A stretch of 64,000 nucleotides of DNA from Pseudomonas sp. TH41 (GCF_016650695.1 NZ_JAEKFH010000005.1:992001-1056000), one strand, 5' to 3'; counted from the first letter of the stretch, positions 8,411-17,518 are shown. A program made the numbers and translations. The notes: a model not told the origin generated them from the sequence alone.

Positions 8411-10465
8411 ATGCCCCGATCCGCCAACGTTTCCGACGCTCCGATTGCCCGCAAGGCCGACGGCGATGACCCGTACGCCTGGCTGCAGGAGCGTGACACC
8501 GATGCGGTGCTCGACTACCTGAAGGCTGAAAACAGCTATCAAGAGGCACAGACCGCTGATCAGGCCAAGCTGCGTGAAACCCTGTTCGAAGAGATCAAGG
8601 GCCGGATTCTCGAGACGGATTTGTCCTTGCCCTCCCCTTGGGGCCCGTACCTGTATTACACGCGTACCACGGCGGGTGACGAATACGCCCGCCACTACCG
8701 CTGCCCACGCCCAGCCGATGACAGCCTGCAGCTCGACGAAAGTCAGGAAGAACTGCTGCTGGACCCGAATGCACTGGCCAATGGCGGCTTCTTCTCCCTC
8801 GGCGCGTTCAGCATCAGCCCCGATCATCAGCGCCTGGCCTACAGCCTCGACACCACCGGCGATGAGATTTACACGCTATTTGTGAAGGAATTATCCAGCG
8901 GCCGCGTCAGCGAACTGGAGTTTCAGGACTGCGATGGCAGCATGACCTGGGCCAATGACAGCCTGACGCTATTCTTCGGCGAGCTGGACGATACCCATCG
9001 CTCGCACAAACTGTTCCGCTATCGATTGGACGGCACCGCGGCCGAAGAAGTCTTCCATGAGCCGGACGGTCGATTCTTCATGCATTGCTACCGCTCGAGC
9101 TCCGAGCAGCAATTGCTGCTGTCCCTGGGCAGCAAGACCACCAGCGAAGTCTGGGTCCTTGACGCATACCAGCCGCAGCAGGCCTTTACCTGCCTGGCGC
9201 CACGCGTTGAAGACCATGAATACGACGTCGATCACGGCGCACTTGACGGCCATTGGGCCTGGTTTATCCGTACCAACCGCGACGGCATCAACTTTGCCCT
9301 GTACCACGCCGTCGACACGGGCGTCGCGCCAACCGAAGCCGACTGGCAGAACCTGATCCCGCACAGTGACATCGTGATGATCGACGGCATGACCCTGAAT
9401 GCCGGAGCCATGACCTTGAGCCTGCGCGAAGGTGGCTTGCCCATCATTGAGGTACACCCGCACGACCTGCCGAGCTACCGCGTGCAACTTCCGGATGCGG
9501 CTTACAGCCTGCATGTACAGAACAGTCTGGAATTTGTCAGCGATAGAATCCGTCTGCGCTACGAGGCATTGAACCGTCCGGCTCAAATCCGCCAGCTTGA
9601 GCTGGGGAGCGGCGAACAAAAAGTGCTGAAGGAGACCCCGGTGCTTGGCCCGTTCGACGCTGATGCCTACGTCAGTCAGCGCCTGTGGGCTACAGCGCCT
9701 GACGGTACGAAAGTGCCGATCAGTCTCGTCGTCAAACGCGAAGCCCTGGGTAAGCCAACGCCGCTTTACCTCTACGGCTACGGCGCCTACGGAGAAAGCC
9801 TCGACCCGTGGTTCTCCCACGCTCGCCTCAGCCTGCTGGATCGTGGCGTGGCGTTTGCCATCGCGCACGTGCGCGGTGGCGGTGAACTGGGCGAAGCCTG
9901 GTATCGCGCCGGCAAGCAGGAACACAAACACAACACGTTCAGCGATTTCATCGCCTGTGCCGAACACCTGATTGCCAATGGCTTTACCACGCCATCGCAA
10001 TTGGCGATCAGTGGGGGTAGCGCCGGTGGTCTGCTGATCGGCGCGGTGCTCAACATGCGGCCGGAGCTGTTCGGGGCCGCCATTGCCGAAGTGCCGTTCG
10101 TCGACGTGCTGAATACCATGCTCGACCCGGACCTGCCGTTGACCGTCACCGAATACGACGAATGGGGCAACCCTGAAGAGCCGGACGTTTATGATCGGAT
10201 CAAGGCCTACGCCCCGTACGAGAACGTCACCGCACAAGCGTATCCGGCCACCTTGGTAATTGCCGGCTACAACGACAGTCGCGTGCAGTACTGGGAAGCG
10301 GCCAAGTGGGTGGCGAAATTGCGCGCGACCAAAACCGATACCCACCCCCTGCTGCTCAAGACCGAATTGGGCGCCGGGCATGGCGGGATGAGCGGTCGAT
10401 ACCAGGGATTGCGTGACGTAGCACTCGAATACGCATTTGTTTTCAAGGTTTGGGGGATCGCCTGA
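8411..10465 (+). CDS. ptrB: S9 family peptidase, oligopeptidase B-like
   Basis: 684 residues from ATG 8411; the frame is open back to 8309, but that extension reads through the REP repeat and is rejected. N-terminal beta-propeller (about residues 70-400) and C-terminal alpha/beta hydrolase with catalytic Ser537 in GGSAGG, Asp622 in GYNDSRV and His657 in GAGHGG. Length and layout match oligopeptidase B (trypsin-like, cuts short peptides after Lys or Arg) better than prolyl oligopeptidase. No signal peptide, so cytoplasmic. Monocistronic, between two REP repeats. Confidence 0.88.
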   Translation: MPRSANVSDAPIARKADGDDPYAWLQERDTDAVLDYLKAENSYQEAQTADQAKLRETLFEEIKGRILETDLSLPSPWGPYLYYTRTTAGDEYARHYRCPRPADDSLQLDESQEELLLDPNALANGGFFSLGAFSISPDHQRLAYSLDTTGDEIYTLFVKELSSGRVSELEFQDCDGSMTWANDSLTLFFGELDDTHRSHKLFRYRLDGTAAEEVFHEPDGRFFMHCYRSSSEQQLLLSLGSKTTSEVWVLDAYQPQQAFTCLAPRVEDHEYDVDHGALDGHWAWFIRTNRDGINFALYHAVDTGVAPTEADWQNLIPHSDIVMIDGMTLNAGAMTLSLREGGLPIIEVHPHDLPSYRVQLPDAAYSLHVQNSLEFVSDRIRLRYEALNRPAQIRQLELGSGEQKVLKETPVLGPFDADAYVSQRLWATAPDGTKVPISLVVKREALGKPTPLYLYGYGAYGESLDPWFSHARLSLLDRGVAFAIAHVRGGGELGEAWYRAGKQEHKHNTFSDFIACAEHLIANGFTTPSQLAISGGSAGGLLIGAVLNMRPELFGAAIAEVPFVDVLNTMLDPDLPLTVTEYDEWGNPEEPDVYDRIKAYAPYENVTAQAYPATLVIAGYNDSRVQYWEAAKWVAKLRATKTDTHPLLLKTELGAGHGGMSGRYQGLRDVALEYAFVFKVWGIA

Positions 10466-10523
10466 GGAACTTGGCCCGATAGCTCGGTCTTAACACCAGA
10501 CACCGGGCCCGATGCACCACCTA

Positions 10524-10623
10524 CCCCTTGTGGGAGCGGGCTTGCTCGCGAAGACGGCGTGTCAGATGACATAAAAGTTGCCTGACACACCGCTTTCGCG
10601 AGCAAGCCCGCTCCCACAAGGGT
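10524..10623. repeat. REP-type inverted repeat
   Basis: Arms CTTGTGGGAGCGGGCTTGCT and complement flank a spacer that itself contains a CGTGTCAG/CTGACACA inner stem. It lies between the oligopeptidase stop and the cyclic-nucleotide-binding gene. Confidence 0.85.
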
Positions 10624-10677
10624 TGCCGGTGAATCCAAGCCAGAACAGCAACAGACACAAAAAAAGACCGTGCCGAC

Positions 10678-11151
10678 ATGTCAGAACCGACCCTACTGAA
10701 CAATGAAATTCGCGACTGGCTGATGGATTGCGGCCTGTTCGATCAACTGCTGCCCGTGGACTTCGCCGCCGCTTCAGGCTACTTCAGCATCAGCACCGTC
10801 GCCCAGGGCGAAGAGATATTCCACGAGGGCGATGCCGGCAGCTTCATGTGCATCATCCACTCTGGCCAGGTGGCAGTGCAGAAAACCAACGGCGAGGGAC
10901 AATTGGTGACCATGGCCACCTTGCGCAGCGGTCGCTCGTTCGGCGAAATGGCGGTGCTCGACGGCGAGCGACGCTCGGCCAGTTGCGTGGCCGCCAGCCA
11001 CTGCCAGTTGCTCAATCTGGGCAAGGACTCGCTGGAAAAGATGATCAACGACGCGCCGAAAATCGCCGCGAAGATCATCCGCGCCCTCGCCGTCTCCCTG
11101 TCCAAACGCTTGCGGATGGCCGACGGACAGCTGCTTTCACAGCAGGTCTAA
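10678..11151 (+). CDS. stand-alone cyclic nucleotide-binding domain protein
   Basis: 157 residues made of one cNMP-binding beta-roll (about residues 20-140) with the phosphate-binding cassette SFGEMAVLDGERRSAS, close to the canonical GEMALL..RSA form, so it may really bind a cyclic nucleotide. There is no C-terminal HTH, unlike Crp/Vfr, so it is not a DNA-binding regulator by itself. The stop codon TAA overlaps the stop of the convergent gene at 11148. Confidence 0.85.
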   Translation: MSEPTLLNNEIRDWLMDCGLFDQLLPVDFAAASGYFSISTVAQGEEIFHEGDAGSFMCIIHSGQVAVQKTNGEGQLVTMATLRSGRSFGEMAVLDGERRSASCVAASHCQLLNLGKDSLEKMINDAPKIAAKIIRALAVSLSKRLRMADGQLLSQQV

Positions 11152-11438
11152 CCACCCGGCGCTTTGGCTCTCGTCGGGTTTTGCTCTAGCCCCGGCAGGG
11201 GTTGGTCCTTGGTCGGCGGGCTAGGCATTTCAATGGGCACCAAGGGCGGTCCTCCACTGCCGGGGCCGACTTTAGGCAAGGGGGCGGGGCTGATTTGCGG
11301 ATACGGCGTCGGGGTCGCGGTGCCCGGTGAACCGGGCGTCGATGCCGGACTGGTCGGAGTGTTTTGCTGCTCCTGGGCCTGCGCTGCAGTTATCGAGAGC
11401 GCGGCCAAGGCAATGGCCGTTAGAATGGTGCGCTTCAT
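11148..11438 (-). CDS. small secreted proline-rich protein
   Basis: 96 residues from ATG 11438 (MKRTILTAIALAALSITAAQAQ): a clear Sec signal peptide with predicted cleavage after AQA, then a low-complexity mature region of about 75 residues rich in Pro, Gly, Thr and Ser. No domain recognised; the mature part looks disordered and periplasmic. It is divergent from the spermidine synthase-like gene and converges with the cNMP-binding gene with a four-base overlap. The upstream open frame is antisense to 11532 and is rejected as coding. Confidence 0.7.
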   Translation of the reverse strand: MKRTILTAIALAALSITAAQAQEQQNTPTSPASTPGSPGTATPTPYPQISPAPLPKVGPGSGGPPLVPIEMPSPPTKDQPLPGLEQNPTRAKAPGG

Positions 11439-11531
11439 CAATGGCTCCGTTGGCCTTGTTGTCTGCTTGCAGGCTACTCCCAACTGCGTTCGTTTGCCCT
11501 CCCCCCTGCCAATTCTTCTCAAGAGAGCCCC

Positions 11532-12218
11532 ATGAAACGTTTCGTTCTGCTCGACACCGCCCCAATTCCTGAAAACGGCGGTGCCTTGTGCCTGTTCGAA
11601 TACGGTGAGGATTTCGTCATCAAGATCCAGGGCGGCGACGGCGGGCAGTTGATGAACACCCGCATGCATGGTTCCGAAGATGCACTGGCCGAGATTCCGT
11701 GCCGCAAGGTGGCGGGTCGGCCGAACTCACGGGTATTGATCGGCGGTCTGGGCATGGGTTTTACCCTGGCCTCGGCCCTCAAGCATTTGGGCAAGACCGC
11801 TGAAGTCGTGGTCGCCGAATTGGTGCCCGGCGTGGTTGAGTGGAACCGTGGACCGCTGGGAGAGAAAGCCGGGAATCCGCTGCTCGACCCGCGCACGGTG
11901 ATCCGCATGGAAGATGTGGCTAAAGTGCTGCAAGCCGAACCACAAGGGTTCGACGCGATCATGCTCGACGTCGACAATGGCCCTGAAGGCCTGACTCAGA
12001 GGGCCAACAGCTGGCTGTACTCCGCTGGCGGCCTGAGCGCCTGTGCCAAGGCCCTGCGGCCCAAAGGCGTGCTGGCCGTATGGTCGGCCAGCGCCGACAA
12101 GCAGTTTTCCGACAAGCTGAAGAAGGCTGGCTTCAAGGCCGAGGAAGTGCAAGTCTTTGCCCACGGCAACAAGGGCACCCGGCACACCATCTGGATTGCG
12201 GAGAAGCTCAAGGGCTGA
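11532..12218 (+). CDS. spermidine synthase-like SAM-fold protein
   Basis: 228 residues with the Rossmann-like fold of the spermidine/spermine synthase family: RVLIGGLGMGFTLASALKHL (nucleotide-binding loop), VVVAELVPGVVEWN (acidic end of strand 2) and AIMLDVDNGPEGL. It lacks the longer N-terminal domain of SpeE and is about 60 residues shorter, so the substrate is probably not putrescine. In Pseudomonas such genes are called spermidine synthase or methyltransferase without proof. Confidence 0.75.
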   Translation: MKRFVLLDTAPIPENGGALCLFEYGEDFVIKIQGGDGGQLMNTRMHGSEDALAEIPCRKVAGRPNSRVLIGGLGMGFTLASALKHLGKTAEVVVAELVPGVVEWNRGPLGEKAGNPLLDPRTVIRMEDVAKVLQAEPQGFDAIMLDVDNGPEGLTQRANSWLYSAGGLSACAKALRPKGVLAVWSASADKQFSDKLKKAGFKAEEVQVFAHGNKGTRHTIWIAEKLKG

Positions 12219-12266
12219 GCTAAACTCCACCTATACCGTCATTAGTCATTTAACAAAGGTGAACCC

Positions 12267-12638
12267 ATGAGTTCGTCCACCCCCACCAACACGTCGAAGC
12301 TGGACCGCATCCTCGCCGACAACCAGCGCGACAAGGAAATGGGTTACCGCGACAAAGCCCTGAAAATGTACCCGCACGTGTGCGGGCGCTGTGCTCGTGA
12401 GTTTTCCGGCAAGCGCCTCAGCGAACTGACCGTGCACCACCGCGACCACAACCACGACAACAATCCACAGGACGGTTCGAACTGGGAATTGTTGTGCCTG
12501 TATTGCCATGACAACGAACACTCCCGTTATACCGATCAGCAGTATTTCGATGAAGGTTCGCTCAGCAGCCCGAAAATCGCCAAGGCGACGCACAATCCGT
12601 TTGCGGCGTTGGCGGGGTTGATGAAGAAAGACGACTGA
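12267..12638 (+). CDS. yajD: YajD family HNH nuclease
   Basis: 123 residues. HNH fold with a first Cys pair CGRCAREF, the core LTVHHRDHNHDNNP, the asparagine-containing NWELLCLYCHDNEH and a second Cys/His pair. This is the layout of YajD, a conserved small HNH protein whose target is not known. It follows the spermidine synthase-like gene by 48 bp in the same direction. Confidence 0.88.
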   Translation: MSSSTPTNTSKLDRILADNQRDKEMGYRDKALKMYPHVCGRCAREFSGKRLSELTVHHRDHNHDNNPQDGSNWELLCLYCHDNEHSRYTDQQYFDEGSLSSPKIAKATHNPFAALAGLMKKDD

Positions 12639-12664
12639 AGATCTTCAGCGCCAAGACCGGCCTC

Positions 12665-12757
12665 TTCGCGAGCAGGCTCGCTCCCACAGGGGACCTTCGG
12701 TGAACACAACATTTGTGAACACCCAGGATCCAGTGTGGGAGCGAGCCTGCTCGCGAA
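12665..12757. repeat. REP-type inverted repeat
   Basis: TTCGCGAGCAGGCTCGCTCC and its complement about 45 bp apart, between yajD and the RNA methyltransferase gene. Confidence 0.85.
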
Positions 12758-12848
12758 AGCAATCACCGGAACACCACCAATCTACAATCTGACCGCCCTC
12801 CCCCAATCCCCGTATAATCGCCGTTTTTTCCCCGAAGGCACCCCGCTC

Positions 12849-13319
12849 GTGGCAGACAAACGGTACAGCTGCATTGGTTTGTATAACCCCAAATCACCGG
12901 AGAACGTCGGTTCGGTAATGCGCGCCGCCGGCTGCTATAGCGTGGCATCCGTGTTCTACACCGGTAAGCGCTATGAACGCGCCGCCGACTTCGTCACCGA
13001 CACCAAGCGCGTCCACTACGACATCCCGCTGATCGGCATCGACGACCTGAAAAAAATCCTGCCGCTGGGGTGCGTACCCGTCGCCGTCGAACTAGTCGAA
13101 GGCGCCCGCTCGCTTCCGGAATACACCCACCCGGACCGCGCCCTCTATATCTTTGGCCCGGAAGACGGCTCACTGGATAAAGAGATCCGCGACTGGTGCG
13201 AAGACGTCGTCTACATTCCGACCACCGGCTGCATGAACCTGGCGGCTACCGTCAACGTCGTGCTCTACGACCGCATGGCCAAGGGGCTCAACACCCGTTC
13301 CGGGCCGAAATTCCGCTGA
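12849..13319 (+). CDS. TrmH/SpoU family RNA 2'-O-methyltransferase
   Basis: 156 residues from GTG 12849; an in-frame ATG at 12735 lies inside the REP repeat and is rejected. The three SpoU motifs are present: NPKSPENVGSVMRAAGC (motif 1), YIFGPEDGSL (motif 2) and IPTTGCMNLAATVNVVLYD (motif 3), which form the trefoil-knot SAM site. The protein is a bare catalytic domain without an RNA-binding extension. It should methylate a ribose 2'-OH in tRNA or rRNA; the position cannot be told from sequence alone. Confidence 0.85.
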   Translation: MADKRYSCIGLYNPKSPENVGSVMRAAGCYSVASVFYTGKRYERAADFVTDTKRVHYDIPLIGIDDLKKILPLGCVPVAVELVEGARSLPEYTHPDRALYIFGPEDGSLDKEIRDWCEDVVYIPTTGCMNLAATVNVVLYDRMAKGLNTRSGPKFR

Positions 13320-13399
13320 TTGATCGTACATCCAATGGAACAAGCTACCCGCCTCGGCAGTCAGCTTAACTATCTATTCTTGAAGCCTGGAGACAGATC

Positions 13400-13786
13400 A
13401 TGAGCGAACTCAAACGCGTAGAGCGCATCGAATCCACCCCGTTCCAGACTCACCCCGACCAGAATGTTCAGGGTTGGGAGCGCATTGGCTCCCTGGCGGG
13501 TGGCGTGGTCATGATCGGCAAGGGCCTGCGTCGCGGCGGCGTGTTCGGCTTGATTCAAGTGGCGATTGGCGGCGTGGCGCTGGCGCGCGGTATTACCGGG
13601 CACAGTTCGGCCAAGAGCCTGCTGGAGAAAAGCCGTCAGGACATGAACAACGTTCGGGCGAAGATTCAGCGTGCCGGGGAAGAGTTGAGCCAGTTGAAAG
13701 CGAATGCAGAGATGGCGACAAAAACCGCCACGGTGACCGGGAATGATTCGTTGAAGTCACCGAACACTGGGGATAAGCCCGTTTAA
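13400..13786 (+). CDS. DUF2892-type inner membrane protein
   Basis: 128 residues. N-terminal YgaP/DUF2892-like part with two short glycine-rich hydrophobic segments (GSLAGGVVMIGKGL and GVFGLIQVAIGGVALARGITG) forming a membrane hairpin, then a predicted coiled coil (about residues 70-105, SLLEKSRQDMNNVRAKIQRAGEEL in pieces) in the cytoplasm. GGAGA precedes the ATG. Function unknown; single gene between RNA methyltransferase and a REP repeat. Confidence 0.75.
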   Translation: MSELKRVERIESTPFQTHPDQNVQGWERIGSLAGGVVMIGKGLRRGGVFGLIQVAIGGVALARGITGHSSAKSLLEKSRQDMNNVRAKIQRAGEELSQLKANAEMATKTATVTGNDSLKSPNTGDKPV

Positions 13787-13787
13787 G

Positions 13788-13869
13788 ATCAAAAGATCGC
13801 AGCCTTCGGCAGCTCCTACACGGTTTTGTGTGCGCCTGTAGGAGCTGCCGAAGGCTGCGATCTTTTGAT
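13788..13869. repeat. REP-type inverted repeat
   Basis: ATCAAAAGATCGCAGCCTTC arms of about 33 bp in perfect or near-perfect complement with a 16-bp loop, between the convergent genes ending at 13786 and 13873. Confidence 0.88.
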
Positions 13870-13872
13870 TTT

Positions 13873-15102
13873 CTATTGCAATAACTCGGTATCGAGGACC
13901 CTGGACGACTCGCCAATGACGCTCTCACTGAGCTGAATAAATGCCTTGGTATCGACACTCTCCAAATGCATCGCCCCGCGCAACACATCATCCAGCGACC
14001 GCTTGTTCCGCGTCTTCAACCGAATCTCGCGATCCAGTTCTTGTAACAACAGCACGGCTTTCGACAGCTGCGCCGGGCTGATCTGCTCGCCGCGCAAGGT
14101 CGTGACTTGTTGGCTGTGCTTGGCCAACGTGTGCTGCAAACTCGCATACCGCTCGTCACTCATGCCACCCGCACGGCGCACCAGTTCGATGGCGTAATAC
14201 TCGGCAAACCCTTCGCTGATCCAGTCACTGTGCTGTTTGTCGTTGATCCGCCCGAATACCTGGGCCAACTCCCGCAATAACGCACTGGTGCCACTTTCGC
14301 TGACCAGTGGCAGACGCGTGTTGAGATAGATCGACTCGTGCGCCGCCAGGCTGCCGCGCCACATCGGGTCGTTGGCGCCGACAATCAGCAATTTAGTGGG
14401 ATGACGCGGGAACACCGCTTGCACTTGCGGCCAGACAAACGTCAGCAGCGTCAGCACGTCCATACGGCGCATGCCTTGTCCTTGAGGCGAGGCAACCGTG
14501 ACTTCGGTTTCGCCCAGCCGTGTGCGACGGGTGCCGAGGTGGCCGGCGAGCATCCAGCCGGTGGGCCTGTCGAACAACCGGGACACGTTGTCGATGCGGA
14601 ACTTGTTCTTGCCGATTCGCGGCCAGGCGGTTTCAACGCTTTTCCAACCGCTGGGCAATTCGAACTCAAGGCGTGAAACCAGCTCGATACCGTCCTGTTG
14701 ATCGAGCTTGGCAGCGGGCACCAGGTCGTCGCCGCGCATCAGCGCCCAGGTCGGAGTCATGCGGGTGTCAAAGCTGCCACTCTTGCGGCCGTGGCTGATG
14801 CGTACGCGGTAGGTCAGGCTGGCTTTGTCTGCCGATGGGCGCCAGACACCACGGACCTGCTGGCCCGGTGCAAGTTGCCATTGGCCGTCGGCCTTGAAAT
14901 CACTGTAGTGGCTGCCATCGCCGAGGTCGAAATCCAGACTGCGCACCGCCGAGCCCTGGGCGAGGGTCAGACGCACTTCAGCCTGATCGCTTTGCGGCAA
15001 CAGGCGCACGTGATAATCAAGATCGACTTTCTTGGCCGCCCACACCGGCAAACTCAGGCCCAACAGCCCAACCACCAACGCCAGCCGCAATCCCACAGCC
15101 AT
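13873..15102 (-). CDS. exported gluzincin-like protein that has lost the HExxH zinc ligands
   Basis: 409 residues from ATG 15102, chosen because AGGAG sits 7 bases before it and the protein then begins with a signal peptide (MAVGLRLALVVGLLGLSLPVWA). An N-terminal beta-rich region precedes a helical region that looks like an M1/M61 aminopeptidase core: around residue 277 it reads LLRELAQVFGRIND, followed by SEGFAEYYAIEL with Glu297. In active enzymes the first stretch would be HELAH; here both His are replaced (Arg277, Gln281). Exported but probably not a zinc peptidase. It follows ycgN-type gene 15129 closely, on the same strand. Confidence 0.7.
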   Translation of the reverse strand: MAVGLRLALVVGLLGLSLPVWAAKKVDLDYHVRLLPQSDQAEVRLTLAQGSAVRSLDFDLGDGSHYSDFKADGQWQLAPGQQVRGVWRPSADKASLTYRVRISHGRKSGSFDTRMTPTWALMRGDDLVPAAKLDQQDGIELVSRLEFELPSGWKSVETAWPRIGKNKFRIDNVSRLFDRPTGWMLAGHLGTRRTRLGETEVTVASPQGQGMRRMDVLTLLTFVWPQVQAVFPRHPTKLLIVGANDPMWRGSLAAHESIYLNTRLPLVSESGTSALLRELAQVFGRINDKQHSDWISEGFAEYYAIELVRRAGGMSDERYASLQHTLAKHSQQVTTLRGEQISPAQLSKAVLLLQELDREIRLKTRNKRSLDDVLRGAMHLESVDTKAFIQLSESVIGESSRVLDTELLQ

Positions 15103-15128
15103 ACACACTCCTAGTGTGGCGACGGGAA

Positions 15129-15578
15129 TTAACCCGCCCGGAAAATCAAATGATCTTCCCAATCGTCCTCAGCCACGCTGCCTTCGGCCAGCATGCGCCC
15201 GGACTGGGAAATACGTTCATGGTGCACCGCATCGCGATCACCACACACCAGATGATGCCAAAGCGGCAGGTCCTTGCCCTCACTGACCAGGCGATAACCG
15301 CAGGTGGGCGGCAGCCATTTGAACTCGTCAGCCTTGCCCGGTGTGAGCTGGATGCAGTCCGGCACAAAGTCCCGACGGTTGGGGTAGTCGGTGCACTGGC
15401 AGGTTTTCAGGTCCAGCAGTTTGCAGGCGATGCGCGTGTAATAGACGGAATTGTCGTCTTCATCTTCGAGCTTTTGCAGGCAGCACAGGCCACAACCGTC
15501 GCAAAGCGACTCCCATTCCACTTGATCAAGTTGATCGAGGGTTTTGCGTATCCAGAACGGTTCGACTTTGGCGGCCAT
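15129..15578 (-). CDS. YcgN family cysteine cluster protein
   Basis: 149 residues with two cysteine groups: CDGCGLCCLQKLEDED (residues about 26-41) and CKLLDLKTCQCTDYPNR followed by CIQL and PPTCGYRL. This is the YcgN/UPF0260 (Fe-S or zinc cluster candidate) pattern at its usual length. The biochemical role is not known. It lies just upstream of the exported gluzincin-like gene (26 bp gap) and may be cotranscribed. Confidence 0.9.
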   Translation of the reverse strand: MAAKVEPFWIRKTLDQLDQVEWESLCDGCGLCCLQKLEDEDDNSVYYTRIACKLLDLKTCQCTDYPNRRDFVPDCIQLTPGKADEFKWLPPTCGYRLVSEGKDLPLWHHLVCGDRDAVHHERISQSGRMLAEGSVAEDDWEDHLIFRAG

Positions 15579-15857
15579 GGCTCAAGCATCAACATCAGGT
15601 GGTGAAAAGGCCGCCAGTCTAGTGCGCGGAGCCCCGTGGGCCAAGCGCTGGCGACTGCCGGTAGAACGGCACTTGTCAGTTCTCGCGTCGCCAAGTAGCT
15701 TTGCCAGTCGCAAGGAGCCAGGCTTGCGTGCCATTAACGCTCAACCGCGTTGCATTCAGGTGACTGTCACGGCTCTCGAAAAACCTCATCGCTCAGCTCA
15801 ACTGCGCCCGCAGGTTTCAGGCGACCTTCCCTTTCAAACGTAGCAAGGAATCTCTTG

Positions 15858-16451
15858 ATGAGTGCCAATTCACGCGTTGCCGACTATGCCATCCACCCTC
15901 AGTTCACCGATCGCTGGTCGCCCCGCGCCTTCACCGGCGAAGCCATTCCCGTCGAAACCCTGCTGAGCTTCTTCGAAGCCGCTCGCTGGGCGCCATCGGC
16001 CTACAACTCGCAGCCTTGGCGGTTTCTCTATGCGCGTCGCGACACGCCGAACTGGGAGCGTTACCTGGGCCTGCTGAACGAATTCAACCGCAGTTGGGCG
16101 CAACACGCCTCGGCGCTGGTGATCGTGATCTCGAAAACCACCTTCGCCGTGCCTGGCGCCACCGAAGAAACCCCGGCCCTGTGGCACACCTTCGACACCG
16201 GCTCGGCCTGGGGACATTTGGCGCTGCAAGCGAGCATCAGCGGCTGGCATACCCATGGCATGGCCGGTTTCGATCAGGAACTGACGCGCAAAGAGCTGAA
16301 TATTCCTGCGGGCTATGCCCTGCATGCGGCGGTGGCAGTGGGCAAACTGGGCGACAAAGCGACGCTGGCGGATTACCTGCAAGCGCGTGAAGAGCCAAGC
16401 CCGCGTCGTCCACTGAGCGAATTGGCGGCTGAAGGCGATTTCACCCTCTAA
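15858..16451 (+). CDS. nitroreductase family protein
   Basis: 197 residues from ATG 15858 with AAGGAA 7 bases upstream; the longer frame to 15750 has no such site. FMN-binding nitroreductase fold: RWSPRAFTG near residue 20, FFEAARWAPSAYNSQPWRFL around residues 35-54 and DTGSAWGHLALQAS in the second half. The family reduces nitro groups, quinones or enones with NAD(P)H. Substrate unknown. It is a single gene closed by a REP repeat. Confidence 0.88.
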   Translation: MSANSRVADYAIHPQFTDRWSPRAFTGEAIPVETLLSFFEAARWAPSAYNSQPWRFLYARRDTPNWERYLGLLNEFNRSWAQHASALVIVISKTTFAVPGATEETPALWHTFDTGSAWGHLALQASISGWHTHGMAGFDQELTRKELNIPAGYALHAAVAVGKLGDKATLADYLQAREEPSPRRPLSELAAEGDFTL

Positions 16452-16466
16452 GCAACAACGCAGAAC

Positions 16467-16556
16467 CAATGTAGGAGCGAGCTTGCTCGCGATGGTGTGT
16501 CAGACACATTGATGTCGACTGACACACCATCGCGAGCAACAACGCTCCTACAATTG
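16467..16556. repeat. REP-type inverted repeat
   Basis: TGTAGGAGCGAGCTTGCTCG with inner GATGGTGTGTCA stem and complementary arm; the right arm carries a small ACAACG change. Between the nitroreductase and the convergent dehydrogenase. Confidence 0.85.
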
Positions 16557-16585
16557 GTTTTGCACAATGTTCAAGTAAGGTGGAT

Positions 16586-17518
16586 TCAATACCCGCGATC
16601 GAAATCCACTTCCCCGCGCAACGCTTCACCCGCTTGATACGCCCGCAGGTTCTCGACAAACAGATTCACCATCATCGATGGCGAGGTCGGCGCCGAGCTG
16701 TGGCCCGTCAACAGCAAGCCCCAGGCCGTCCAGAACGGATGGCGTTGCGGCAGCGGCTCCTGACGGCAGACGTCGATCACCGCGCCCGCCAGATGCCCTT
16801 CTTTCAAGGCCTCCACCAGGTCCGCATCGACCACCGCCACGCCGCGCCCGACGTTGATGAACAACCCGGTCGGCTTGAACTGCTTGAACAGGGCCGCGTC
16901 GTACAAGTCGTGAGTATTCGGGGTGTTGGGCAGCAGATTGACCACATAATCCACTTCACCGACCAGGCGCGGCAAATCCGCCAGTGCGGCGACTTCGACA
17001 AACGGCGCCTGCTCGCGGGCTTCGCTGGCGATGCCGTACAACTCGACGCCAAACGGGACGAGAAATTGTGCCACGGTCTGACCGATGTCACCGGTGCCGA
17101 CGATCAACACCTTGCGTCCCGCCAGACTCTGGCCATGGCGACTGTCCCACTTGCGCTCAACCTGGCTGACCAGTCGCGCCAGCACTTCGCGCTCGTGGCC
17201 GAGCATGTATGTCAGCACGTATTCGGCCATGACCTGGCCGAAAATCCCCACCGCCCGTGTCAGGCGATAGTGCCGTGGCAAGCCGTCGGCCAGCAGCGGC
17301 GTGATGCCCGCCCAGGTCGATTGCAGCCATTGTGGCTCGTGGCCCTGACGCAGCAGGGTCGCCAGCAGGTCCGGCTGACCGAGCCAGATCGGGCAATCGG
17401 CGGCCTGGCTGGCCAGTTCGGCGGAGTCGCCGCTGGTCAGCACTTCCAGATCAGGTGCTGCCTGACGCAGCAGTTGGGCGTACACAGGGTGGTCGTGTTC
17501 AGCAATCAGAACGCGCAT
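16586..17518 (-). CDS. D-2-hydroxyacid dehydrogenase (GhrA-like)
   Basis: 310 residues. NAD(P)-binding motif VLIVGTGDIGQTVAQFL near residue 140, catalytic Arg in INVGRGVAVVD, Glu in CRQEPLPQRHPFW and the final His in LLTGHSSAP. The pattern fits the glyoxylate/hydroxypyruvate reductase A branch, which reduces 2-oxoacids such as glyoxylate or hydroxypyruvate. Cytoplasmic. The gene stands 120 bp downstream of ycgL on the same strand. Confidence 0.85.
   Translation of the reverse strand: MRVLIAEHDHPVYAQLLRQAAPDLEVLTSGDSAELASQAADCPIWLGQPDLLATLLRQGHEPQWLQSTWAGITPLLADGLPRHYRLTRAVGIFGQVMAEYVLTYMLGHEREVLARLVSQVERKWDSRHGQSLAGRKVLIVGTGDIGQTVAQFLVPFGVELYGIASEAREQAPFVEVAALADLPRLVGEVDYVVNLLPNTPNTHDLYDAALFKQFKPTGLFINVGRGVAVVDADLVEALKEGHLAGAVIDVCRQEPLPQRHPFWTAWGLLLTGHSSAPTSPSMMVNLFVENLRAYQAGEALRGEVDFDRGY

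Noticed and set aside
8969..10381. 470-codon antisense ORF opposite the oligopeptidase gene
   Set aside because: The sense strand encodes a complete S9 peptidase with its catalytic triad; the antisense product has no domain.
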